Source: Colocasia esculenta
Lineage: Eukaryota; Streptophyta; Magnoliopsida; Alismatales; Araceae
NCBI GenBank assembly: GCA_014218235.1
Contig: CM024756.1
Coordinates: 69,632,015 to 69,696,014 of the forward strand
DNA length: 64,000 bases
Direction: 5' to 3'
In this document: one piece after another, positions 32,135-43,292 of the stretch
Numbering within the stretch: the stretch's first letter is position 1
Layout of the letters: each line of letters starts with the position of its first letter
Notes under the pieces: generated by a model
What the model was told of the DNA's origin: nothing
Database searches by the model: none
Seen by the model: only the letters and a program-made list of their open reading frames with translations
Translations under genes and position numbers: made by a program

Positions 32135-35100
32135 TGTCACGTCCCGAGAATTTCACAGCGGATATTAACAATGCGGAATATAATTCGAGTCGATATCTCG
32201 AGATGTGAACAGTCGGCAAATAAGCCTCTAGCTAGCACGCATTAAGTGTATAATAACATAACATCATCATAGGGCCCCAATATTGAACTCAACTAACCTT
32301 TTATTCAAATCTCAACTCATTGTATTCCAAATGGAAACTATTACAGGACTAAGACTCAATAAAAAGGGAAATTACATTTATTCCTCACTTCCTACTACAT
32401 GAGTCTAACATTCAAATCAAACTACTATAACTAGACTCATAGTTGGAACGCTCTTCACTCGGACGCATTCCCATCCTCGACTTGCTCCTCCTCTTCAACA
32501 TCATAGTCACCTAGATTAGGTAAAAGTAGGAGATGAGCAAACTTGCCCAGTAGGATTTATATCTCAATGTGTGGGCAATGATTTGGTAACGTGATAAGGG
32601 AGTTTATCCCCCTTTTATCACATGTTTTATACCCACATGCAATTTGATAACTGAGATAGGATAAACATGGGTGATAAAACTTAAGCATGATAAAGAGGGG
32701 AAAAAGAGGTGATAACTTATCCCTCCTATGGAGGGGGGATAAAAGTTATCCTTGGGGATAACTCATTAATTATTATTATTATTATATTCTTGAAAATTGT
32801 GTGTGTACATTTATACACAAGTAAATGGTGTCAAATTAGGGATAAAGGTGTGATAACTATACACACTATGTCACATCACATCACATCATATCACATCACA
32901 TTAAAAGTTATCCCCTACATAACTATCCCTCATTTAAACCATCTCAAACCAAAAAAACCCTTAAATGCGAATAGTTTATACCCGATTTACTTATATCAAT
33001 CCCCTTATCACGTTATCAAAGTGGCCTAAAGTGATTAGCAATTTAGAAATAGGTAAACACGATGGTTGTCATCATATGCATATACAAATAAAACTCATTA
33101 AAACATGATACATGAAACAAGCTAGATAGAGTGATCATGATAGAACAAGATTTTAGAACAAGATGACAAGATAGAACTAGCAACAGATCACTTTGTACAA
33201 GCACGAAAGATTTCACTTGATGTCAAGAACGCAAGATATCACTATTTGCAATAAATGCAGGATGGCCATATTACGCAAGCAAGCAAGAACGCATGAGCAC
33301 GATCATGTAACACTAATCAGGCACGTAGACACTAATGTACACCAAGAAAAGATCCATCAAGAATGTACACCAGGACACGTGTATGTGGTTATTGTATCTA
33401 TCATTCAACACGCACGCATGACTCCCAGTGCAGATGCAACAATAGTAATCATCATACCCCATGGTTAACAGTATATTTATGACTCTCTGTCATTGGGGCT
33501 AGATTGGAGCCCTTCGACAATCGCCGTACCCGATCAGCATCTCACTTAAATTATAAATGTAGATACCCACAGTCATTAATAATGGCCAATGAGAGTTTCA
33601 AGATGTAAGCATATGTAATGTCATGTTCATGATGATGATGAGAACAAGTAATAAGGAAATTGAACATGATTTCATGATAACAATGATCAAGAGATAAATT
33701 CGGCAACATAATGGTATAATTTATACTTTAGTTCAATCTTTACATTAATGGCTTTAGTCTAGATTGTAATTCACACTCACGAGAACAAGAAGAGAAAGGA
33801 AGTGCACGCTATCTCCAGGGAACTTCAATGGTACAACCAACTCGTCGGCCATGTGGGAATCCATGGTCAGAGGAGATTTACGGAGGCCTTGGAGAAAAGG
33901 TCGCTAGTGTTATCGATTCGGAATGACCGATAGAGAGCTTCCAAATTCCCAAGAAAAGGCTGCCTAGAAGTGCAAGTGTGTATTGATGTACGCATGTCAA
34001 TTCACAATCCATTGGTCTCAAACCCGCAGAAAGCACTTAACATGATGGCATGCAATCAACAATGCATTTAACTACACATGGGTTTGCAAGATTTTAAGAT
34101 AATAATTATCATTTTAATCAAGCTAGAACAGTAACAAGAGTGAATCACAAGTTTCATGAATGATCAAGTCATTAAGAGAATAATTATAATATTGTTCATG
34201 TAATTATAGTTTTTAAATGGGTTAATCACTTTTAAGACATTAAACAGACATCATGAGATGATTACAACCATGACATGCAGGAAACATGTAGGAAACAGGG
34301 GTGCGATTCACGCAACGCTTATATCTTCTAAACTAGAGCTTTTTGGACAAAAGTATCAACATGAAAGTTGTAGCGAACATGGAATATATGAAAACTATGA
34401 TTTTTAAATAATTTTAAATGACCCCGAGATGCACAATAAATCAACACAAACATAAAAAGTCTCAGACATGCGCGACTATGGCAAAAGCCTATAACTCAAG
34501 ATGTAGTCATTGGAATTCGATGAAATCAGTGGGAAACGAAAGTTAACTTGATGCTCTACACATTGGGATTTATTAAGGTTTCGCCCGAGAAAACCTAACT
34601 TCTGGGTTGAAGAAGTCCCATTTTTCCAGAAAACTCGTGTTCAGACCACTTGGAGGAAAACGCTTAATACTCTGTGTATAGTGCATGGAATTTGGGCATT
34701 CCACTTGAGTTGAACATAGACTTGACCCTCTTTCCAGGGGTATAGGCCTTGCAAGGTTTGGTTATGGTTTGACTCACCTTTGGTCGACTTCAAGTGGACA
34801 GTTTGTGCAGGTTGCAGCAAACGAGAAGGGGAAGAAGAACGGCTTGGTGTCGGCGATCTCCTGCTCCCCAGCCACCAAGAACTCCTCCACACGACCCCAA
34901 CAAGATGTAAACTCGTCCCCAAAGGTTTTGTGGAGAGTATTTAAGCATTCATGGTGTTTAGGAGTCCTATTGTGACTAGGAAAGAAGAGTTGCGGTTTTG
35001 GCTTGTTAGTTTCCAAATTTGAGGATTTCTTCCTCTATTAGAGTGTGTGAGGCTTTAGGAAACCTCCCACCATAGTTAAGCACGAATTTGGGTTGCCAAG

Positions 35101-35749
35101 AATGCATTTTTTTATCCCAATTCAACTCAAATTGCCTCTTTCTAATTTCAGCCTATTTAGAGTTACGAATTTCCATGTATTTTCTAGCTTTATTTGATTT
35201 TTTGGCCAAATGATGTCCATTGGCTCAATTATGATATTGGGTCATTAATATATAATGTTGGAAGTCTCTCCAACACTTTTATTTAATATTTTATTGCGTC
35301 GTATTTCCGTGTTAACAGTTTTCCAACTTGTTTCCTAATATGGATAATCTGTCACAATAACTCTTAAACCTAGCCCAAATTATTTTTATTGACCCAAATT
35401 TCTTAATGGGTCATTAGAGGATATTATTTGAAGTCCATATATGATTTTTATTTAATTTCCTGACTCATCCAAGTACATGTGATAATGATTTTTTGACTTA
35501 TTTATGAGTTACGATAATAAGTCGCAAAACACTTTAAACTTTGCTAATCCAAATTTTCTTGGCAGAAATTTCTTTGTGAAACATTTAGGAGTAATGTGTG
35601 GGGTTGATTTATAATTTTTACGGAATTTTATGATGTGTTTTAGCACATACGATAATGATATGTATGTTTTAAATACTCTTATATTATGGAAATTATTTAT
35701 TTTTATTTATTTAAATTTTTTATGTAATTAAAATTTCTGGGGTGCTACA
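32135..35749 (-). repeat. Tekay-1 5' LTR, carrying a MITE
   Basis: It has the same termini as the other LTR. Its length of 3,615 falls to ~3,175 when the MITE at 32,582-33,025 is removed. Confidence 0.9.
32582..33025. mobile_element. MITE inside the Tekay-1 5' LTR
   Basis: About 440 bases are absent at the same place in the sister LTR (28,790). The left end TTTGGTAACGTGATAAGGG and the reverse complement of the right end, TTTGATAACGTGATAAGGG, form inverted repeats. The interior is AT-rich with GGGATAA words. No coding capacity. The duplicated target bases are not clear. Confidence 0.85.
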
Positions 35750-35754
35750 CAGCA

Positions 35755-37203
35755 TCTATGTTCAACTGGGCAATTTCTTCTAGCAACTGCCATTCCCCTA
35801 CCATGAGACTTGATAAGGTAGCCAAAGGATTCCTACTAAAGGCATCTGCCACATCGTTTGCTTTTCCTAGGTGATACTAGATAGTGAAGTTGATGTCCTT
35901 CAGGTACTCCAACCACTTCCGCTGTCTCATGTTCAAATCCTGTTAAGAATACAGGTATTTCAAACTTTTATGGTCAGAAAATACAATGAACTTCTCGCCA
36001 TATAAGTAGTGATGCCCTATCTTCAGAGGGAACACTACAGCCGCCAGCTCCAAATCATGTATAGGATAACTATCTTCGAGCTTTTTTAATTGTCTGGAAG
36101 CATAGCATATCACTTTTCCATTTTGCATGAACACACAGCCAAGGCCGAATCCTGATGCGTCAGTATATACCTCGAAAATTCCTCCAGCTATAGGTAGTGT
36201 CAACACAGGTGCCGAAGTTAAATGTTCCTTCAAGGACAAGAAATTATCTTCACATTCGGCTGTCCATATAAATGGGTTCTCCTTTTTGGTATGTCTGATC
36301 AGTAGTATAGCTATCTTGGAAAAGTCTTTAATGAATCGTTTATAGTATCTAGGTAGACCCACAAAGCTTCTAATTTCTGACACAATTGTCGGTCTGCCCC
36401 AACTCTTCACTACTTCTACTTTAGACTGGTCCACAGAGATACCCTCCTTGAATATGATATGACCAAGGAAAGACATCTCCTCCATCCAAAACTCATATTT
36501 GCTCAGCTTTGCATAGAGTTGGTTATCTCTAAGCACTTGTAGACTAATCTTCAAGTGTCCTTCATACTCTTTTTTTGACTTCGAGTAGTTAGAATATCAT
36601 CAATGAACACCACTACAAACTGGTCCAAATATGGCCTGTATATATTGTTCATGAGTTGCATAAAGGTCACTGGAGCATTTGTCAAGCCAAACGACATGAC
36701 ACAAATTCATAGTGTCCATATCTGCTTCTAAATGTAAACTTGTGGATATCCTCTTCCCTGATACACAATTGATGATAACCAGACCTTAAGTCTAACTTGG
36801 AGAAATACTATGCACCAGAGAGCTAATCAAACAGCTCATCGATGCATAGTAGTGGATACTTATTCTTGATGGTTAATTGGTTCAACTGACGGTAATCAAT
36901 GCAAAGCCTCATTGATCCATCCTTCTTTCTAACGAACAATACCGACGCACCCCAAGGGGATGTGTTGGGCCTGATGAAACCTTGATCCAACAATTCTTGG
37001 ATCTACCTTTTCAATTTCTGTACTTCAGTAGGAGACATACGATATGGAGCTTTAGATATAGGGGCTGCCCGAGGGAGTAACTCAATTGTGAAGTTTACCT
37101 CCCGTTCAAGTGCTATTCCATGCAAGTCTTCTAGAAAGACATCGGGGAATTCTCTGGCTATGGGTATTTCTTCTAGAATGGGTTTCTTCTTTTCAGTTTC
37201 CAT
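35755..37203 (-). pseudogene. pol: Old Tekay element: reverse transcriptase and RNase H
   Basis: From right to left: the RT entry (EFPDVFLEDLHGIALEREVN, then APYRMSPTEVQKLKR); the fingers and palm with CIDYRQLNQ and catalytic FIDDI near 36,600; thumb (MSFLGHIIFKEGISVDQSKV); RNase H with YTDASGFGLG, LELAAV and FSDHKSL (the three acidic residues present). The tail runs to 35,755 (ADAFSRNP). In-frame TAGs sit at 37,003-37,005, 36,823-36,825 and 36,808-36,810, each where the family has Gln. A frame change lies between 36,560 and 36,700. The split by Tekay-1 falls just after ADAFSR. Confidence 0.88.
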
Positions 37204-38130
37204 AACTGAGACTAGGAAAGCATCACAACTCTGGTTGATAAGCTGGGAAGCTTTAAGGGAGAAAATAAGGACAAGTTGTGTGTGATAACAGGTGCCAAGA
37301 AAATAGAGTTTTGGAAGGTTTGGTCTTTTAAAGGTGACCCTCCTATGACGGCAATCGACATCGGTGTCCTACTCTATCAACCAATCCACACCCAATATAG
37401 TGTCATACCCCTTCATATCTAAGCAAATGAGATTGGTAGGGAGATTTTGTCCTCCAATCATGGTTTCACATTTAGGTAGGTAGTGTGTAAGTTCAAACTC
37501 AGAACCAAGAGGGGCGTACTGTGCCAAACACGAGAACTGAGCTTCGTACTCATCCACAAGCATTCATCGCTGCATCAATGAGGAAAACTCGCCGCCTTCT
37601 TTTCTTGCACCCTCTCAGAGAAGCATTTTTCCTGGAATATCTCTAGGAACCCTCCCTATTCTAGTTCAACAGCATTAGGTACATTGGTCGATGTGGTCTT
37701 CGACCAAGATCTGGCATCCTTGTTCAGTTGAAAGGCAGTCAGCAGTACCTTCTCCCTCCCAGAGCATTGAATCACCTGGAAAATCCTTTCCATTTCCTCC
37801 AGCAATTTTTTTGCCTAATCTAGGTCAAGAGATCCAGAGAAGCGAAGGGGATTCAGATTGTAAAAATTACGGTGCAGGTCTCCTACTCCGTTTCGAGCTC
37901 TAGCTTGAGCTCCTGCCTGGTTCCCAGCTTGCACTACATTTGCGATGCCTGGGTTTGTCCTGCCACAGTTTCCTGCATCGCCTACCACTGATTGCGAGCC
38001 ATTACTGCGGAATAAAGAAATTCTTGTGGAAATGACAATAGCCAATTAATGTTCTTAATCGTATTATGAAGTTTGATGGGTATGGGTGCTTAGTTTACAA
38101 ATCTAGTTTATTCCCAGTCTCTAACCATTC
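37204..38130 (-). pseudogene. gag: Old Tekay element: gag and protease remnants
   Basis: The gag N-terminus is visible (VVQAGNQAG, then VGDLHRNFYNLNPLRFSGS, ~37,830-37,940). Capsid remnants follow (DEYEAQFSCLAQYAP, ~37,510-37,560). A deletion joins capsid to the protease tail (LICLDMKGYDTILGVDWL, ~37,369-37,425). The zinc knuckles and the protease active site are missing. Several frames are used, so no product is possible. Confidence 0.75.
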
Positions 38131-38215
38131 TCACCAGGTACTATATGTAATATCCATGACCTAAATTCTTGGGTATCACTTAAACCTAAGACTTAAAATT
38201 CCTATCAGATTCTTA

Positions 38216-38228
38216 GGCTTTGATACCA
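38216..38228 (-). other. Primer binding site of the old Tekay element
   Basis: Plus-strand GGCTTTGATACCA is the reverse complement of TGGTATCAAAGCC, one change from the initiator-Met site. It lies eight bases left of the LTR start at 38,236. Confidence 0.8.
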
Positions 38229-38235
38229 CTAAAAC

Positions 38236-40615
38236 TGTCACATCCCGAGAATGTACACAGTGGAAATATTTGGATTAAATTCGATATTTCGAGACGTGAA
38301 CAGTCGGAAAATAAGCCTCTAGCGAGCGAGCTTTAGATGTGTAACTGCACAACATAACTGGGCCCATTAAACAAGCACAACTAAACTAATATTCCAAGTC
38401 TCATTAATGTTATACCCAGCATTGTTAACTTCAGCTCATAATAACTTAGGAAAGGAAAATTACATAAGTCTGTAATTCCTCACATCTTGCTACATCAAGC
38501 TACTCTCAAAATAAACCAACTATTGATACTAAAGATGAGATGCACTGATCACTCAGATGCATTCCCGTCAGAATCCTGGCCTTCCTCTTCCTGGTCTATA
38601 TCACCTAAATTGTTAAGAAGCAAGTATTAGCAAACTAGCCCAGTAGGATTTGCACCTCAACGTGCAGGCAATAATATAAGTGATTAGCACCTTTTAAGAA
38701 CTAGACAACTTGATAAACAAGATATGCATGAACGATAAACCAATACAACACGACATGAGAGCTAGATGGATTGAACAAGAGAGATTGAAATAGATCTGAC
38801 ATGAGGTAACAAGAAAGAACTAGTAGTAGAATAGTAAGCACAAGCACACAGGGTAACAGTATTTTGCAAGAATGCAGGATGGTCATATCACGCAATCAAG
38901 CAGTCAAGTATGCAGGAACTTTTATCATGTAACAGTAATTAGGCATGATGCCATAATGCACACTAAGGATCTATGCCACCTTGGAATGCATACTATGAGC
39001 ACATGTATGTGGTTTTGTATCTAACATTCAACACACAAGTACTCCCAATGCAAATGCAATGCCAATAATCATTATGCCCCATGGTTAAGAGTATATTTAC
39101 AACTCTCTATTGTTTGGGCTAGACTGGCCCTTAGACACTCGCCATCCACATCTCACTATTTTTAAATGTACATACCCATAGTCAATCATAGCCAATAACA
39201 AGAGTTTACAAGGAGTATACATTCAATATCATGTTCATGATGATTTCAAGAAAAGCAGTCATGAGAATATGATTTCATGATAATTATCATCGAGAGATTC
39301 TTTCCAAATAGCATACGGCTTGATCGGATTTCTTTTAGTTCCATAAACTATAATACTTTGACCATAAAAGAAATAGGATGCATATGGAATAAAGAGTCAG
39401 AGGACTCCAGAGAACTACAAGATACAATCAGTTATGTTTCTATTGGAAAACCCATAGAGTACAGAGACTCTCTAACTATGTTTGCAGGAAAATGATGGTA
39501 CTTGTAATATTTGTAAAACATTTCCAATAAGGAGAGTCAAGACCTAGTAAGGATCGTGGTAAGATAGCATGCAGACTCACATCGCACTGCGCATGTGCTC
39601 TTGCAGCTTTTATCAAAACATCATAGTTTACATTGGGGCATAAGAACGATGAGACAAAATTAAGGATAATATGGCCAGTAACTTCAATAATTGATGTTGG
39701 AATCATATTCATGTAGATGATGTTTTAACATGTGGTTTATGGCTTTTAAAGCACGGATGTAGGCTGAAACCCACACTAACAGACTAGGAACATGACGCAA
39801 CTCGCTTGCTTAATCTATACCTTGAATCTAGGGTTTCCTGGGGATAACTAAAAATAAAAATCGATTACTGGAAATGAAACAATAGATAGATCTATGGCCT
39901 TCGTTTGACCCAGTTCCATGTGATGCAGGAAAACAACCTGATACTCTTTACATGATCTATGAAATCAAGAGAATAAGAACACGCAATACTAGACTTGAAG
40001 AACTCACAGAAAGCATACTCTAGATTTTGATTAATGCTCAAGATTACCTACTTTTGATTGTTCCTAGAAGGGTCTTCTGCAGGTTGAAGTAGAACAGGGT
40101 TTGGGGAAGAAAGCTTCAGTCAGGGCGATCTCTTCCTCGTTCGGTGCTCTAGCTAGTCTTCACAAGTCTCCCAACTAGTTGGAACTCATTCCTAAGGGTT
40201 TATGATGAGTATTTATAGGTTTAAGGTTGTTAGAAATCCTATTTTAACTAGGGAAATAAGGTTGCGATTTTTGGCTTGATCCCTTCTACGTCTAGAGAAT
40301 TCCCGTTCCAGTTGGAGTAGGAAGTCTATAGGAAAACTCCTCTTTTTGATGGGGCACGAATTTGGTTCATTAATGAGTTCTAACGATGGTGCAACTTCCA
40401 AGTTTGAAGTTTCCTAACTCTTGGTAGGAATCCTATCATGTTCCAGAACATCTGTAAGAGTTATTTCCTTATCAGTTCATCTTTATGTTTTAGGACGCAA
40501 ATCCGTATTTTAAGTTAGGCTGGGTTTAGACATGATGTTTATGACCCATGCTTCCATATTTAACTTAACTAACCCCTTTTTATTATCGGATATACAATTA
40601 ACACATATTTTATAG
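38236..40615 (-). repeat. Old Tekay 5' LTR, partial
   Basis: It begins TGTCACATCCCGAGAA and follows the Tekay-1 LTR order (for example GTAGGATTT near 38,641, the ATGGTTAA...TATTTA block near 39,080), with many more differences, so it is older. It loses similarity near 40,500-40,615, where the palindromic tandem repeat starts; its natural right end (GCTACA) is not found. Confidence 0.75.
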
Positions 40616-41110
40616 ATTGGCAATGACTGGTAACTTCGTCATATACAAACTCATACCCGATTTGGTCATAGTCAACCGAAGTCTAGCTTCATCATATACG
40701 AAGTCCACATTGTCATATACGAAGTTATACACGATTTGGTCTTGATCAGTCGAAGCTTACCTTCGTCGTATCCGAAGTTAACTTTGTTTTGGTCATGATC
40801 GGTCGAAGCTAACTTCGTGATATCTGAAGTCTAGCTTCATCATATCCAAAGTCTAACTTTGTCATATATGAAGTTCATTTCATTTTGGTCGTGTTCAATT
40901 GAAGCTTAACTTCGTCATATACGAAGTTCACTTCGTTTTGGTCGTAATCAATGGAAGCTTAACTTCGTCATATCTGATGTTAAATCATCATAACCGAAGT
41001 CTAACATTGTCATATACGAAATCCAATTCATTTTGGTCGTGATTAGTCGAAGTATAACTTCGTCATATCCGAAATCTAACTTTGTCATATACGAAATCCA
41101 CTTCGACTGA
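40616..41110. repeat. Tandem repeat of CTTCGTCATATACGAAG palindromes
   Basis: About a dozen variants of ACTTCGTCATATACGAAGT (7-base arms ACTTCGT/ACGAAGT around CATAT) are separated by TTGGTCGTGATCAGTCGAAG-like spacers. The larger period is roughly 50-80 bases. The best copy is near 40,910-40,935. It probably belongs to the LTR of the old Tekay element or a relative. Confidence 0.8.
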
Positions 41111-41157
41111 CAACATTATATTGATTTGGTACGTCAATTGTTCCTTTAAACATCGAT

Positions 41158-43292
41158 TGTAACGACCCGACCTCCCGGACCCCCGCCCGAGGACCCCGAA
41201 GTTCGCATCACCACCCATGGATCCGAAGACCTACAAGGGTTAGAAGAAATAGTCTGGTGAGATATCTACTGAATTTAATTAACTATAACAATATAACAAC
41301 TGTACAATGTGTCCCAAGTAAAAGCACAGGTACAAGAAGAAAGGTTTAGTCCTTAAGGGGCATACCCTGAGAACTTGCAAAGCACAACTCTCAACTCACT
41401 CAGGTACAAGAGCTCACAACACTCACTCTCACTACTGCTGACAACACACGATGCCACAGCCCCCTCCGCAACCCGTCTGACACCGAGCTCCCGCGATGAC
41501 GAGCCCCTAGATGAAGGATGTAGGGGGGTGAGCCTCGTGAACAAGGTCTAGTAGGGATTACTAGTCCTTTACCGGCCAGAGCAGCAAGAACTTCGAAAAT
41601 AGGAAACTACACTAGAAAGTTGTAAAGCGAGGAACACTTATAGACGGGTACCACAAAGTAGCGGAATAGAACAATACAACACCACGACCACCAACCAAGG
41701 TTGTGACACACACACGACTTTTGCAGAAACCAACGAAGTCGGGCACCAAGTGGAAGCAACCTTCGGCACACCCACCGAGATCATGCAACAACCAAGTGAT
41801 AACAACGTCTCACCACAAGCACGACCACCTCAGACCTCCACAAGGTCGAGGTCCCACAAGAAGAACCACCCTGGACCCCAAACACACCGCGAGGTTGGGA
41901 AGCCACACACGCCAGTGCCACCACAGACTGGCACCCAAGAATGGGACTACGGAATCGAGAGGACACCGAAGCGGAAACCACTAGAAGCATGGGCCAACAA
42001 GGCCAAACCAACGATGCCTATGGAAACTAGGCACGACCATGCTGTAACTGTCGTGCAAGCTAGGGCAATGGATACACACTTGGAAATGTCGTGAGGAAAC
42101 ACCGTCACAACAATAGCAACCAAGCCACTGCCATTGGCAGCCAAGAGGAGGACACACCAGCCACTCCCTCTGCTCGCCAGCCTGGCTCCTGCCTCCGCCT
42201 CCCCAGAAGAGCGAGACAGTGCTGCCACATAACACCACAAGAACGCACGCAACAAGATAGCTTGGTCAAGCTGCAGCCCCACGCCTAGCACCACTACGTG
42301 GCTCCGGAACCAACGCACAGAGAGGTAGTGAGACAAAGGACTGTCTGGGCCGCGTTGGGAAGAAAACACCTCAACGACCTCGGCGTCCCACCCCAGACAA
42401 GAGAGCTCTACAAACAACTCAGCGCTACTGTCCAAACCTCATTTTCCTTTCGGTCTAGAGTCCGCCAAGTCGGCTGCCAACTCGAGCACGCTCGTAGCCC
42501 AGAGCACTCCCTCAACAAGCTCCCGAGGATGGGGATCCCAGGCAATAGAGACAACCTTTGAACGAAACAAGCCCTCAAGTTCCAAGCACCAGGTGAACAG
42601 GCGGGGCACGCACAACAAAAACCACGCCGAACTGCTGGCTTATAACTCACGACAAGCCCAGTAAGCACGAGGCATGCACGGACTCTCGAGAAGGCCGTCG
42701 GCCAACCAAGGCATGCACATGCAGGCCAAAACCTCGAAACACCACCAGAAAGTACGAAAAACATCGCTCTACTAATAATCGATTGACTGTTGGACAATCG
42801 ATTATTAGACAGATGCGAGCCACCTGGCACCGCCACCAGGACACGACCACAAAGGTGTCCCCGCGGTCACTTAATGTACGGAGGTGACCTGCCGCGTTCC
42901 CCACCAGAAGGTCCTAAGGGCAGTGCTTGCCCTGGGGCACACGCCGACATGCTAACCGGGGCGACAAAAACACCCGAGGCAGCACAGGTACTATTGCGTC
43001 CCCCCTAGCCGTCGCGATACCATCACGATGGGGAATGGCACCGCGACAGTAACCCTATCGCGACAGAGCAGAGCGTCGCGATAGCAAATCATGTCGCGAT
43101 AGTAAAACACATCGCGACAGTGATCCTTATCGCAACGGGGCAATGCGTCGCGACAAGGACGCGACTGACCAGGCATACACCTCTTCTGGTGTCACGACGC
43201 GCACTGTGGTTGCGTCACCAGCAGAGAGGCAGACCTATGTGATGCTCCATCCCGGGTCACCCACACACCCACAAACACTCCACACGGGGGAG
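41158..43292 (-). repeat. GC-rich gypsy LTR of a different family
   Basis: The left end TGTAACGACCCGACC is, in reverse, an LTR end GGTCGGGTCGTTACA of Tekay/Del type. The right end, next to the LTR at 43,293, is uncertain. GC content is far higher than in its neighbours. It holds the TCGCGA array (43,009-43,165) and a perfect hairpin (42,772-42,808). Long open frames on both strands here are most likely due to low AT content. No interior or second LTR is present, so it is a solo or truncated LTR. Confidence 0.55.
43009..43165. repeat. TCGCGA tandem array
   Basis: Eight or nine copies of GTCGCGAYA/ATCGCGACA occur at ~17-18 base spacing, each centred on the palindrome TCGCGA. Confidence 0.8.

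Larger units (their letters stand above)
28334..35749 (-). mobile_element. Tekay-1: minus-strand gypsy element with almost no interior
   Basis: Two LTRs of ~3.17 kb flank only 629 bases. It is a full structural insertion with a 5-bp duplication CAGCA on both sides. The interior keeps the polypurine tract (31,506), the first codons of gag and the primer site (32,116-32,128, one mismatch). It interrupts the RNase H-integrase region of an older, related Tekay element. It can only have moved with proteins supplied by relatives. Confidence 0.92.

Noticed and set aside
40616..41110. Functional loxP/Cre-like recombination sites
   Set aside because: The arms resemble part of loxP, but length and spacer differ, no recombinase is in the window, and the units are degenerate tandem repeats.
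41947..42435. Overlapping long frames on both strands in the GC-rich LTR
   Set aside because: Low AT content makes stops rare; the frames overlap on both strands and match no family I know.
43009..43165. CRISPR-like array
   Set aside because: Short irregular repeats centred on TCGCGA, no unique spacers of fixed length, and a plant nuclear context.
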